Positions 16,380-24,606 of a DNA stretch of 64,000 nucleotides are shown in pieces. Every line of letters starts with the position of its first letter. Within the stretch, counting starts at the first letter, position 1. The stretch spans positions 868,001 to 932,000 of the forward strand of contig NZ_CP066775.1 of NCBI RefSeq assembly GCF_009754905.2, read 5' to 3'. The notes below the pieces were generated by a model, which worked only from the letters and a program-made list of their open reading frames with translations, searched no databases and was not told where the DNA came from. A program made the translations under genes and the position numbers. This DNA comes from Mucilaginibacter ginkgonis (GTDB taxonomy: Bacteria > Bacteroidota > Bacteroidia > Sphingobacteriales > Sphingobacteriaceae).

Positions 16380-17393
16380 ATGATAACCGTCGACCTGCGT
16401 AGTGATACCGTAACCAAACCAACCCAGGGCATGCTGGAAGCCATGTGGAGCGCCAAAGTTGGTGATGATGTTTTTGGTGAGGATGAAAGCGTTAACGCGC
16501 TGGAGGAAAAAGCGGCGGCAATGTTCGGTATGGAGGCTGCCATTTTTTGCCCGAGCGGCACCATGACCAACCAGATAGCCATTAAATGTTTTACCCAACC
16601 TTTGGATGAACTCATTGCCGACCAGACCGCCCACGTTTACCGGTATGAGGGTGGGGGCATAGCGTTTAATTCGGCCGTGTCTACAAGGTTGCTAAATGGC
16701 TACCGCGGTATCCTGACCGCCGAAATGATAGAGCCGGAGATCAATGCCGAAAATATTCATTACCCGCATACTAGTTTGGTGGTTTTAGAGAACACCGTTA
16801 ACAAAGGCGGAGGCAGCTGCTATACGCTGCAACAAATAGCGCCAATTGCGGAACTATGTAAAAAGTATAATTTAAAATTACACCTTGACGGTGCAAGGAT
16901 ATTCAACGCCTTGGCGTACACAGGCGACTCTGCCAAAGATTACGGCAAATATTTCGACGGTATTTCTGTTTGCCTGTCAAAGGGTTTGGGCGCGCCTGTA
17001 GGCTCGGTTTTTTTGGCTGACAAAGACACTATTAAGTATGCGCGCAGGCTAAGGAAGGTTTTTGGCGGAGGAATGCGCCAGGCCGGCTTTTTGGCGGCCG
17101 CGGCAAGCTATGCCCTGGATCGTCATGTCGACAGGTTAAAGATAGACCATGCCCACGCGCACACCCTGGCAGACGCACTGGCCAATTGCGGCTGCGTAAC
17201 TAACGTAGTTCCCGTAGAGACTAACATTGTGCTTTTTGACACAGAACAGCCTGCAGAACAAATGCTGGCCAAATTAGAGTCAAAGGGTATTAAAGCAAAT
17301 TCTACAGATAAACACCGCATCCGTTTTGTAACGCATCTGGATATTCACCCAGAGCAAATTGAGCATGTGGTGAAGGTGCTAGGAGAGATGTAA
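16380..17393 (+). CDS. ltaE: Low-specificity L-threonine aldolase
   Basis: A PLP-dependent enzyme that splits L-threonine (and allo-threonine) into glycine and acetaldehyde. The 337-residue product opens with DLRSDTVTKPT, typical of the family, has the cofactor-contact block FCPSGTMTNQIA, the Asp of LHLDGARI at about residue 170, and the PLP lysine K201 in CLSKGLGAPVGS. The length is normal. The topoisomerase IB gene follows 41 bases downstream on the same strand, so co-transcription is possible without an obvious functional link. Confidence 0.95.
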   Translation: MITVDLRSDTVTKPTQGMLEAMWSAKVGDDVFGEDESVNALEEKAAAMFGMEAAIFCPSGTMTNQIAIKCFTQPLDELIADQTAHVYRYEGGGIAFNSAVSTRLLNGYRGILTAEMIEPEINAENIHYPHTSLVVLENTVNKGGGSCYTLQQIAPIAELCKKYNLKLHLDGARIFNALAYTGDSAKDYGKYFDGISVCLSKGLGAPVGSVFLADKDTIKYARRLRKVFGGGMRQAGFLAAAASYALDRHVDRLKIDHAHAHTLADALANCGCVTNVVPVETNIVLFDTEQPAEQMLAKLESKGIKANSTDKHRIRFVTHLDIHPEQIEHVVKVLGEM

Positions 17394-17434
17394 AAACTTA
17401 ATGTTAAGGATGTTGTTATAGCGATATAACCGAC

Positions 17435-18520
17435 ATGAACCGTTTAGCTCAAAAACTCGAAAAAATTGGCCGCGACCCAAAAGTAACAGCGAAGGCTGTA
17501 GGCTTGCGGTACGTGTGCGACACCACTCCGGGCTATACCCGCAAAAAGTCGGGAAGCGGATTTACATTTTTAGATAAAGATGGTATAACTGTTAAGGACA
17601 AAGAGCTGATACAGCGCTTCAACAAACTGGTAATTCCGCCTGCTTACACAGACGTATGGATATCGCCATACGAAAACAGTCACTTGCAGTTCACCGGGAA
17701 AGATGCCGCCGGCCGCAAGCAATACCGCTACCACCCGCAGTGGAACCAAATACGGAACCAAAGTAAATACCACCGCCTGCAGGCCTTTGCAGACTGTTTA
17801 CCGAAGATTCGCGAGCAGGTTGACAAAGACCTGGCTACACGAGGCATGGGGCATGATAAGGTAGTTGCGCTGGTGATCCGTGTGATGGAACTGACCAGCA
17901 TCCGGGTGGGTAATGAGTCGTACAAAAAATTGTATGGTTCTTACGGACTTACCACGTTGATGGATAAACACGTAGCCATCAGCGGATCAAAAATGCACTT
18001 TGAGTTTAAAGGGAAAAAAGGCGTTTTCCATAAAATAGATCTGCAAAGTAAGAAGCTGGCCAAATTGGTTAAGCAATGCCGCGACATCCCGGGTAAAGAG
18101 TTGTTTCAGTACTACAATGATGACGGGTCGCGTTGCTCTGTCGATTCGGGAGACATCAATACTTACCTCAAAAATGTAACCGGCGAAGATTTTACTGCTA
18201 AGGATTTCCGTACCTGGAGCGGCAGCGTAAGCAGCCTTTACGCGTTCAAAGAAGCCGGCGAACCCGAAAATAAATCAGACTGTAAAAAGAAAATAGTTAG
18301 CGTATTAGATGAGGTTGCTTTAACCCTCGGCAACACCCGTACCGTTTGTAAGAAATACTACGTGCATCCAACCATCATTCAAAGCTACGAGGCCGGTACC
18401 TTATCTAAATATTTGGAGGGGCTCGATCCTGAAGATATGCACAAAGCGTCGGAATTAAGCCACGCGGAAAAGGCCTTGCTTAAAATACTTGATAATGAAA
18501 AGCTGGCCTTAGCAAGTTAA
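17435..18520 (+). CDS. DNA topoisomerase IB (poxvirus-like, bacterial)
   Basis: A type IB topoisomerase that relaxes supercoils through a 3'-phosphotyrosyl intermediate. The 361-residue protein has an N-terminal domain (RYVCDTTPGYTRKKSG, IPPAYTDVWI) and a catalytic domain with the active-site Arg in TSIRVGNESY, the KGKKGVFHKIDL block, the second Arg in DFRTWSGS, and the nucleophilic Tyr, probably Y309, in KKYYVHP. Bacterial members usually lie at 330-380 residues. It is found in many soil bacteria but is not essential. Confidence 0.95.
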   Translation: MNRLAQKLEKIGRDPKVTAKAVGLRYVCDTTPGYTRKKSGSGFTFLDKDGITVKDKELIQRFNKLVIPPAYTDVWISPYENSHLQFTGKDAAGRKQYRYHPQWNQIRNQSKYHRLQAFADCLPKIREQVDKDLATRGMGHDKVVALVIRVMELTSIRVGNESYKKLYGSYGLTTLMDKHVAISGSKMHFEFKGKKGVFHKIDLQSKKLAKLVKQCRDIPGKELFQYYNDDGSRCSVDSGDINTYLKNVTGEDFTAKDFRTWSGSVSSLYAFKEAGEPENKSDCKKKIVSVLDEVALTLGNTRTVCKKYYVHPTIIQSYEAGTLSKYLEGLDPEDMHKASELSHAEKALLKILDNEKLALAS

Positions 18521-18614
18521 TCGCATCGTGCATTAAACTTTCGTAAATTTTTTGTGTCATGATAATGTAATCCGGATTATATTTTATAGTTTAGATGTTT
18601 CAACGCATAAACTG

Positions 18615-19169
18615 ATGAACGTTAACAAAAAAATGATCGCGGTACTTGGGTTCTCTGCAGTAATCGGCCTTTCGGCAATGACGGTTATGCAGCCCGGACA
18701 GCCAAGGGTAGACCCGCCTCTGCAAAACATTAAGGTCCTTTCAAAAAAACTTACTTATCGCCAGGTAGACCATATCATGGATGAGTGGGCGCATTCTTTA
18801 GGCGTGCGTTGTAACTTTTGCCACGCGCCAAATGAGCAGACCAAGAAAATGGATTTTGCCAGCGACGCCAAACCTGAAAAAGAAATGGCCCGCGAGATGT
18901 TTAAGATGACGGCAGAGATCAATAAAAAATATTTTAAGGCAGAAAAAGACTCGCTGGGTATGATCATGGAAAGCGGTGTCAACTGCTACACCTGCCACAA
19001 TGGTAAGGCGCACCCCGAAGTTGTAGAGGCACCGGCTCCGCCGCGCCGCAATGGCCCTCCGGGCGGAACGCCGCCGGCAGGTGGAATGCCTCCTCCGGGT
19101 GGTAACCCGCCAACAACGCCGCCGGCAGGTACGCCGCCGGCTGGTTCTACACCGGCGCATAGCAGGTAG
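18615..19169 (+). CDS. Exported dihaem c-type cytochrome with Pro/Gly-rich tail
   Basis: A 184-residue protein with a signal anchor (KKMIAVLGFSAVIGLSAMTV) and two CxxCH haem-binding motifs, CNFCH and CYTCH. The region between, from KKLTYRQVDHIMDEWAHSLGVRC to YFKAEKDSL, resembles the c-type cytochromes annotated as photosynthetic reaction centre cytochrome-like in non-phototrophic Bacteroidota. The C-terminus is a Pro/Gly/Thr-rich low-complexity stretch. I start at 18615 so that the signal is N-terminal; the upstream ATG-like start at 18552 adds a non-signal extension. The electron partner is unknown. A strong terminator follows. Confidence 0.88.
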   Translation: MNVNKKMIAVLGFSAVIGLSAMTVMQPGQPRVDPPLQNIKVLSKKLTYRQVDHIMDEWAHSLGVRCNFCHAPNEQTKKMDFASDAKPEKEMAREMFKMTAEINKKYFKAEKDSLGMIMESGVNCYTCHNGKAHPEVVEAPAPPRRNGPPGGTPPAGGMPPPGGNPPTTPPAGTPPAGSTPAHSR

Positions 19170-19188
19170 TCGACATATAAAACTTAGA

Positions 19189-19217
19189 AAGCACCGCTAA
19201 ATGGCGGTGCTTTTTTG
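19189..19217 (+). terminator. Rho-independent terminator after the cytochrome gene
   Basis: AAGCACCGC, five-base loop, GCGGTGCTT, then a run of six T. A canonical hairpin 20 bases after the stop codon. Confidence 0.9.
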
Positions 19218-19254
19218 TTTAAGGTAGTGCAGTGGCGAAAATCAGTTTTCGAAT

Positions 19255-19360
19255 TGTCTTAATTCCTGGCTCTTTATTCCTGGCTCTTTATTCCTGCGTC
19301 TCTTTCTTGTCTCTTGGTTCTTGTATCTTGATTCTTAGTCTTGGCTCTTGATTCTCAAAT
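19255..19360 (+). repeat. Degenerate simple repeat (TCTTGGCTCTT / ATTCCTGGCTCTTT) before accC
   Basis: ATTCCTGGCTCTTT occurs twice in direct succession (19261-19288), followed by a run of TCTTG-rich units (TTGTCTC, TTGGTTC, TTGTATC, TTGATTC, TTGGCTC, TTGATTC). It ends directly at the accC promoter. It is a low-complexity intergenic array with no coding sense. Confidence 0.65.
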
Positions 19361-19362
19361 CT

Positions 19363-19370
19363 TATATTTG
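19363..19370 (+). promoter_or_regulatory. -7 box for accC
   Basis: TATATTTG matches TAnnTTTG exactly, 7 bases before the ATG; a TTGG at 19341 lies 19 bases upstream in the -33 position. The repeat array therefore supplies the upstream promoter element. Confidence 0.6.
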
Positions 19371-19377
19371 AAACTGT

Positions 19378-20865
19378 ATGCAAAAAATTCTGGTAGCTAA
19401 CCGCGGCGAGATCGCCATAAGGGTAATGCGCTCGGCGCGCGAAATGGGAATCAAAACTGTAGCCGTTTATTCGGCTGCCGACCGTACTGCGCCGCACGTA
19501 CGTTATGCGGACGAAGCCGTTTTTATTGGCGAAGCACCTGCAAACCAGTCTTACCTGGTGGGCGAAAAGATCATTGACGCCTGCCGCCAAACAGGTGCAG
19601 AAGGCATCCACCCCGGCTATGGTTTCCTATCAGAAAATGCGGCGTTCGCACAAATGGTGCGCGAGGCAGGGCTTATTCTTATAGGCCCTTCGCCCGAGGC
19701 GATGGAGATCATGGGTAATAAACTATCTGCAAAAGCAGCTGCGTTGAAATACAATATCCCGATGGTGCCGGGTACTGAAGAAGCCATTACAGATGTTGCC
19801 GAAGCAAAGACACGGGCGATTGAAGTGGGCTTCCCGATACTGATCAAAGCGGCAGCGGGCGGCGGGGGCAAAGGGATGCGCATTGTAGATGCCCCTGCAG
19901 ATTTTGAAGAGCAGATGCAGCTGGCCGTGTCAGAAGCAACCTCGGCATTCGGCGATGGCTCTGTATTTATCGAGCGTTATGTGTCTTCGCCAAGGCATAT
20001 AGAGATACAGGTTTTGGGTGATACGCATGGTAACATCGTTCACCTTTTTGAGCGCGACTGCTCTGTACAGCGACGGCATCAGAAAGTAGTAGAGGAAGCG
20101 CCGTCATCTGTACTAACCCCCGCCATTCGCGCCGAAATGGGTCGATGCGCGGTTGATGTCGCCCGTTCCGTTAATTACACCGGAGCAGGAACGGTTGAGT
20201 TTATCATGGATGATGATCTTAACTTTTACTTCCTGGAGATGAATACCCGTTTACAGGTGGAACATCCTGTTACTGAGCTCATAACCGGTCTTGACCTGGT
20301 AAAAGAGCAAATAAAAGTTGCGCGCGGCGAGGCGCTTAGCTTTAAACAAGATGAATTAAGCATTACCGGCCACGCCATGGAACTGCGCGTTTATGCAGAA
20401 GACCCCGCCAATAATTTCCTGCCCGATATTGGCACACTACAAACTTACAAGGCGCCGCAAGGCCCAGGAGTGCGTGTGGACGATGGCTTTGAGCAGGGAA
20501 TGGAAGTCCCTATTTATTATGACCCGATGATAGCCAAATTGATCACCTATGGCAGCGACAGGGCAGAGGCAATAGAGCGAATGATCCGCGCGATAGATGA
20601 ATACCAGATCACCGGAATAACTACCACCCTGGGCTTTGGCAAGTTTGTAATGCAGCATGAAGCTTTCAGATCGGGTAAGTTTGATACCCATTTTGTAAAG
20701 AAATATTTTACTCCGGAAAAGTTAGTTGAACGCAATGATGATGAAGAACTGATAGCTGCGGTTGTGATGGAGAAATTGCTCGCTGCAAAACCAATATTAA
20801 CTGCAACATTAAACCAGCAAAAAGTTGCATCGGGTTGGGTTAGGAATAGGAGAGAATATTTATAG
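19378..20865 (+). CDS. accC: Biotin carboxylase subunit of an acetyl-/acyl-CoA carboxylase
   Basis: Carboxylates biotin on a carrier protein using ATP and bicarbonate. The 495-residue protein has the N-terminal PILVANRGEIA-like start (KILVANRGEIAIRVMRSA), the ATP-grasp glycine-rich loop KAAAGGGGKGMRIV, the metal and substrate block FLEMNTRLQVEHPVTE, and the C-terminal biotin carboxylase domain (ELRVYAEDP, YDPMIAKL). The length is slightly above AccC of E. coli (449). No biotin carrier (accB) or carboxyltransferase gene is adjacent. It could serve acetyl-CoA or propionyl-CoA carboxylase. Confidence 0.92.
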   Translation: MQKILVANRGEIAIRVMRSAREMGIKTVAVYSAADRTAPHVRYADEAVFIGEAPANQSYLVGEKIIDACRQTGAEGIHPGYGFLSENAAFAQMVREAGLILIGPSPEAMEIMGNKLSAKAAALKYNIPMVPGTEEAITDVAEAKTRAIEVGFPILIKAAAGGGGKGMRIVDAPADFEEQMQLAVSEATSAFGDGSVFIERYVSSPRHIEIQVLGDTHGNIVHLFERDCSVQRRHQKVVEEAPSSVLTPAIRAEMGRCAVDVARSVNYTGAGTVEFIMDDDLNFYFLEMNTRLQVEHPVTELITGLDLVKEQIKVARGEALSFKQDELSITGHAMELRVYAEDPANNFLPDIGTLQTYKAPQGPGVRVDDGFEQGMEVPIYYDPMIAKLITYGSDRAEAIERMIRAIDEYQITGITTTLGFGKFVMQHEAFRSGKFDTHFVKKYFTPEKLVERNDDEELIAAVVMEKLLAAKPILTATLNQQKVASGWVRNRREYL

Positions 20866-20888
20866 TGCTCATTCGCCGCTAAAGGCTC

Positions 20889-21347
20889 GTTACTTTTTCC
20901 TTAGATGAAAAAGTAACCAAAAAATCAAGGCAGAAAAACGCTTCAACCCGCTCTGCCGTTTCTTAACGCTTTTTCGGTTACGGCCCGAAAAAGCTAAAAC
21001 GACATTCACGCCAACGCTGGCTCGCCTTTTCTGCCGAGGCCCCCGCTCTTTTTGTCAAGCACATCTATTTTTTGCTGTATCCAAGCGTCATTCGTTGGAA
21101 CAAAATTGCTACGTTGAGTTGGGTGCCTTGGCGAAAGTTTCATGCCTGGTGCCTTCAGCAATTTATCACCGAAGCTGCGCGCTAACGTTCCAAGACGGAT
21201 CAATGTTGGCACTGACTTTACAATGCCGAAAAATGCGGCATCAGTCTGCGCCGTAAATACGACATTTGAAAACAGCAGAAACATTGTAGCGCAGGGTGCA
21301 GCCGCGAGTTCTTTTGGTTACTTTTCTTGACGGCCAAGAAAAGTAAC
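20889..21347. repeat. 459-bp noncoding element bounded by GTTACTTTT hairpins
   Basis: The left end is a hairpin, GTTACTTTTT, 9-base loop, AAAAAGTAAC (20889-20917). The right end is a hairpin, GTTACTTTTCTTG, 5-base loop, CAAGAAAAGTAAC (21317-21347). The intervening 400 bases lie between accC and the convergent Nudix gene. A 92-codon reading at 21006-21284 is present on the minus strand but has no start context. From memory, similar elements with these ends recur in Sphingobacteriaceae genomes. The right hairpin starts one base after the Nudix stop codon and may terminate it. Confidence 0.65.
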
Positions 21348-21348
21348 A

Positions 21349-21810
21349 TTAAATCTCATTCAAGAAACTGATCAGCTCAACTATAAACCCTACCTGTGCT
21401 TTATTGATTTTTAATTTAGCAGTTTCCATATCAAACCATTCGGCACGGTCAACTTCCGGAATGGAGATCTTTTTACCGGAGCGCGGCGGCCATTCGATGT
21501 CAAAAACATTGCTGACAATGTTATCCGCATCAACATCGCCTTCAACTGCCCAGCAATGCACGATCTTGCCGCTCGCTAATCTTACGGGCGTTAGTTGCTT
21601 AAATTCGCCATTAATAGGCTGACCGGTTTCTTCTTTAAATTCGCGTTTGGCAGCAGCAAGCGGATCCTCGTCACTTAAAAATTCGCCCTTTGGCACAGAC
21701 CAGGCGCCATTATCCTTTTTCGCCCAAAACGGTCCGCCGGGATGCACCAGGAAAACCTGAAGTTCTTTATGCTCATGTCGATAGACTAATATTCCGGCGC
21801 TTTGCTTCAT
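21349..21810 (-). CDS. Nudix hydrolase
   Basis: A 153-residue Nudix (MutT-like) pyrophosphohydrolase. The Nudix box is complete: GEFLSDE, then DPLAAAK, then REFKEETGQ, matching Gx5Ex7REUxEExGU at every fixed position. The start KQSAGILVYRHEHKELQVFL and the block KKDNGAWSVPKGE resemble the subgroup of NTP pyrophosphohydrolases similar to diadenosine polyphosphate hydrolases. The substrate cannot be told from sequence. It is divergent from ribE across 122 bases. Confidence 0.92.
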   Translation of the reverse strand: MKQSAGILVYRHEHKELQVFLVHPGGPFWAKKDNGAWSVPKGEFLSDEDPLAAAKREFKEETGQPINGEFKQLTPVRLASGKIVHCWAVEGDVDADNIVSNVFDIEWPPRSGKKISIPEVDRAEWFDMETAKLKINKAQVGFIVELISFLNEI

Positions 21811-21920
21811 TTAGATATCGGATGTTTAATTTCGATGTTGTCGGTCAATCTAATAATCATTTATAAGCAATTTAAGTTTGCTCAAGATTCGAGATTGGAA
21901 ATTCGATATTCGAAATTCTT

Positions 21921-21928
21921 TAGCTTTG
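21921..21928 (+). promoter_or_regulatory. -7 box for riboflavin synthase
   Basis: TAGCTTTG matches TAnnTTTG, just 4 bases before the ATG, so transcription should begin at or inside the start codon. The preceding GATTCGAGATTGG, ATTCGATATTCG stretch is a degenerate simple repeat. No FMN riboswitch-like structure can fit in front of this gene. Confidence 0.6.
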
Positions 21929-21932
21929 CCCC

Positions 21933-22514
21933 ATGTTTACCGGAATAATTGAAACCCTTGGCACTGTGACAGACCTTTATAAGGACCAAGGCAATCTGCA
22001 CATCACAGTTGAATCGAGGCTTGACGATCTGAAGATAGACCAGTCTGTCGCACATAACGGGGTTTGCCTAACCGTAGTGGCCATTGCGGATGGTTTGCAT
22101 ACCGTTACCGCTATTGAAGAAACGCTGAATAAAACTAACCTGGGCAGCATCGCTATCGGCGATGAGTTAAACCTGGAACGTTGTATGCAAATGAATGCCC
22201 GACTGGACGGACACATCGTTCAGGGGCATGTTGATCAGACGGCTATCTGTAAGAACGTTGAAGAATTAGACGGAAGCTGGAGCTATACATTTGAGTATGA
22301 CGCAGCTATTGGTAATATTACGGTGGAGAAAGGCTCTATTTGTGTAAACGGTATCAGCCTGACGGTGGTCAATTCGCAAGCCAACTCATTTTCTGTAGCG
22401 ATAATCCCTTATACCTATGAGCATACCAACCTGCATAACATTAAGGCAGGCGACACCGTAAACCTGGAGTTTGATATTATTGGTAAGTACGTAGCCAGGT
22501 TGATGCAGCGGTAA
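21933..22514 (+). CDS. ribE: Riboflavin synthase alpha chain
   Basis: Converts two molecules of 6,7-dimethyl-8-ribityllumazine into riboflavin. The 193-residue protein has two lumazine-binding barrel repeats. The first opens MFTGIIETLGTV and contains VAHNGVCLTV. The second, starting near MNARLDGHIVQGHVD, contains VEKGSICVNGISLTVV. The C-terminal helix mediates trimerisation. The length is typical. It is isolated from other riboflavin genes here. Confidence 0.96.
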   Translation: MFTGIIETLGTVTDLYKDQGNLHITVESRLDDLKIDQSVAHNGVCLTVVAIADGLHTVTAIEETLNKTNLGSIAIGDELNLERCMQMNARLDGHIVQGHVDQTAICKNVEELDGSWSYTFEYDAAIGNITVEKGSICVNGISLTVVNSQANSFSVAIIPYTYEHTNLHNIKAGDTVNLEFDIIGKYVARLMQR

Positions 22515-22530
22515 GAGACTAAAACAAGGT

Positions 22531-22631
22531 GTCATGCTGGTGGTTCGACAGGCTCACCATGACATCACGAAGCATTGGTGCGGGGGAATACGATATTCAA
22601 AGCAATTGTGCTTCGAGAGCCTCAGCATGAC
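22531..22631. repeat. GTCATGCTG-type intergenic repeat between ribE and hscA
   Basis: Starts GTCATGCTGG at 22531 and ends CTCAGCATGAC at 22631, forming terminal inverted repeats. Internal GGTTCGACAGGCTCACCATGAC gives a second nested inverted copy. It occupies the gap between convergent ribE and hscA. Confidence 0.7.
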
Positions 22632-22653
22632 ATTTGCTTTGAATGTTGTTGTG

Positions 22654-24510
22654 TTACTCTATACTCTTCCCCTTCATCGCCTGGCCGATAGCCATATCCA
22701 TCACACGCTCTGCAAAGGGGCGGGTATAATCGTTAAGGGCATCAATTTTAGTATGAATAAGGTCCTTATCTTGTGTAGTTAATGCTTCCTGTAAAGCTTT
22801 TATGAATGTGGTAGTTTCGGCTATTTCTGCTACTGATAGATAATCCCGGTTCTTTTCGATGAAGCGGTTGGCTGTGTACACCATTTGTTCGCCCTCGGTG
22901 CGGGCTTCAATAACCATACGGCTGTTTACATCATCCTTTGCGTGGGTGATGCTGTCCATTAGCATCTGTTCAACCTGGTCGTCTGTTATGCCGTAAGTCG
23001 GTTTTACTTCTACCTCCTGTTTGGTGCCAGAGCGTAGTTCTACAGCCTGTACTTTTAAAATACCATCAGCGTTAAGCAAAAAGTTTATATCCACTTTAGG
23101 CAAACCGGCCGGCATAGCAGGAATTCCTTTCAGGTCGAACTCCGCCAGTTTGCGGTTCTCTTTCACCAAATCGCGTTCGCCCTGGTAAACGGTGATCTTC
23201 ATATTCACCTGGCCATCAACTGATGTAGTATATTGCCTGCCGGCTTTTGTTGGCACCTTAGAATTACGCGGGATGATCACATCCATTAGTCCGCCCATAG
23301 TTTCGATACCTAAAGAAAGCGGGGTAACATCCAGCAGCAAAATGTCGCGGCGGTTACCTGCCAGGATATCTGCCTGCAGGGCAGCACCCAAGGCCACAAC
23401 CTCATCAGGGTTAACATCATCATGAACCGGCCGTTCAAAAAATTCGGCAACACGCTTTTTAACCACCGCCGTGCGGGTAGAGCCGCCTACCATGATCACC
23501 TCATCAATATCTTTTACCGTAAGGTTGGCGTCCATTAAAGCGTTGCGGCAAGCATCAATAGTTTCATCGACTTTAGCAGATATCAGTTCTTCAAAAATAG
23601 TTCTGTTAATGCTGCAAAAAATATCACCGATCTGTTCATTAAACAAATGCTGCTTTGAAAAAGCTTTTTTAGCTTCCTCTGCCTTTAAACGCAATTGCTG
23701 CATTAGAGCGCCGTCATTAGCCAGTGTAGCCCGGTCTATTTTGTTTCCTTCTATCCAGTAATCAACAATTGCGCGGTCGAAGTCGTCGCCACCCAAAAAG
23801 GTATTCCCGTTTGTAGACAATACCTCAAAAATACCGTTCTGAATTTGGAGAATGGAAACATCGAATGTTCCGCCGCCAAGGTCGTACACTGCAACGGTTT
23901 TTGTTTCTTCGGGATCAAGGCCAATGCCATAGGCCAGGCTGGCGGCGGTAGGCTCATTTACAATACGTAAAACATCAAGCCCGGCGAGTTTACCTGCGTC
24001 GCGTGTGGCCTGGCGTTGCGAATCATTGAAATAAGCAGGCACGGTAATGACCGCGCGGTTTACGGGCGTTTTTAGCGCATGCTCTGCACGTGCTTTCAGT
24101 TCTTTCAATATCAGCGCGGAAAGCTCGATGGGCGTGTAGTATTTATCGCCTGCCTTTATCTTCACCAGGCTTTCGCTATCATCATCTATAACCTTGTAAG
24201 AAAAGAAATCGCGGTAATTTTCGATGTCTTTGTAGGAACGGCCAAGCAGGCGTTTTACAGAGAAAATGGTATTTGCAGGGTCTGTGGTTAGGAACTCTTT
24301 AGCTTCGTTACCAACCACCACATCGCCGTTTGGCGAAAAGTGGATCACAGACGGCACCAGTACCCCCTTGCCCAGATCATTAATAACGGCAGGTTGTTTA
24401 TCGGGGTTGATAAAAGCGATAAGTGAATTGGTGGTACCCAGGTCGATACCGGCAATGATATCCTCTTTTTGCAAAGAGCCGGTAGCAAGGTTTATAGAAA
24501 CTTTAGCCAT
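22654..24510 (-). CDS. hscA: Fe-S cluster assembly chaperone HscA (Hsp70 family)
   Basis: A 618-residue Hsp70. The ATPase domain has IAGIDLGTTNSLIAF, the VPAYFNDSQRQATRDAG block and VYDLGGGTFDVSIL. The substrate domain starts near DVTPLSLGIETMGG. The N-terminal VSINLATGSLQKEDIIAGID is typical of HscA rather than DnaK (which starts close to GIDLGTT), and the C-terminus lacks DnaK's long acidic lid tail. HscA helps transfer iron-sulfur clusters from IscU. No isc genes are adjacent here, so assignment rests on sequence features alone. Confidence 0.88.
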   Translation of the reverse strand: MAKVSINLATGSLQKEDIIAGIDLGTTNSLIAFINPDKQPAVINDLGKGVLVPSVIHFSPNGDVVVGNEAKEFLTTDPANTIFSVKRLLGRSYKDIENYRDFFSYKVIDDDSESLVKIKAGDKYYTPIELSALILKELKARAEHALKTPVNRAVITVPAYFNDSQRQATRDAGKLAGLDVLRIVNEPTAASLAYGIGLDPEETKTVAVYDLGGGTFDVSILQIQNGIFEVLSTNGNTFLGGDDFDRAIVDYWIEGNKIDRATLANDGALMQQLRLKAEEAKKAFSKQHLFNEQIGDIFCSINRTIFEELISAKVDETIDACRNALMDANLTVKDIDEVIMVGGSTRTAVVKKRVAEFFERPVHDDVNPDEVVALGAALQADILAGNRRDILLLDVTPLSLGIETMGGLMDVIIPRNSKVPTKAGRQYTTSVDGQVNMKITVYQGERDLVKENRKLAEFDLKGIPAMPAGLPKVDINFLLNADGILKVQAVELRSGTKQEVEVKPTYGITDDQVEQMLMDSITHAKDDVNSRMVIEARTEGEQMVYTANRFIEKNRDYLSVAEIAETTTFIKALQEALTTQDKDLIHTKIDALNDYTRPFAERVMDMAIGQAMKGKSIE

Positions 24511-24533
24511 GAAATATCTGTGATATTAAACGG

Positions 24534-24541
24534 CAAATGTA
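24534..24541 (-). promoter_or_regulatory. -7 box for hscA
   Basis: On the minus strand TACATTTG matches TAnnTTTG exactly, 23 bases before the hscA ATG. Confidence 0.5.
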
Positions 24542-24606
24542 ATTAGTTTAAAAATATGCCGTGTCATTGCCACGTTTGGTTTGGCATTATTTAATTACTT
24601 TACGGC

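Noticed and set aside
21006..21284. 92-codon reading on the minus strand within the 459-bp element
   Set aside because: It has no promoter or ribosome site, and lies wholly within a repeat-like element. It is more likely incidental.
20866..21348. Insertion sequence with transposase
   Set aside because: No transposase-like frame and no target-site duplication could be seen; only hairpin ends. Kept as a repeat element.
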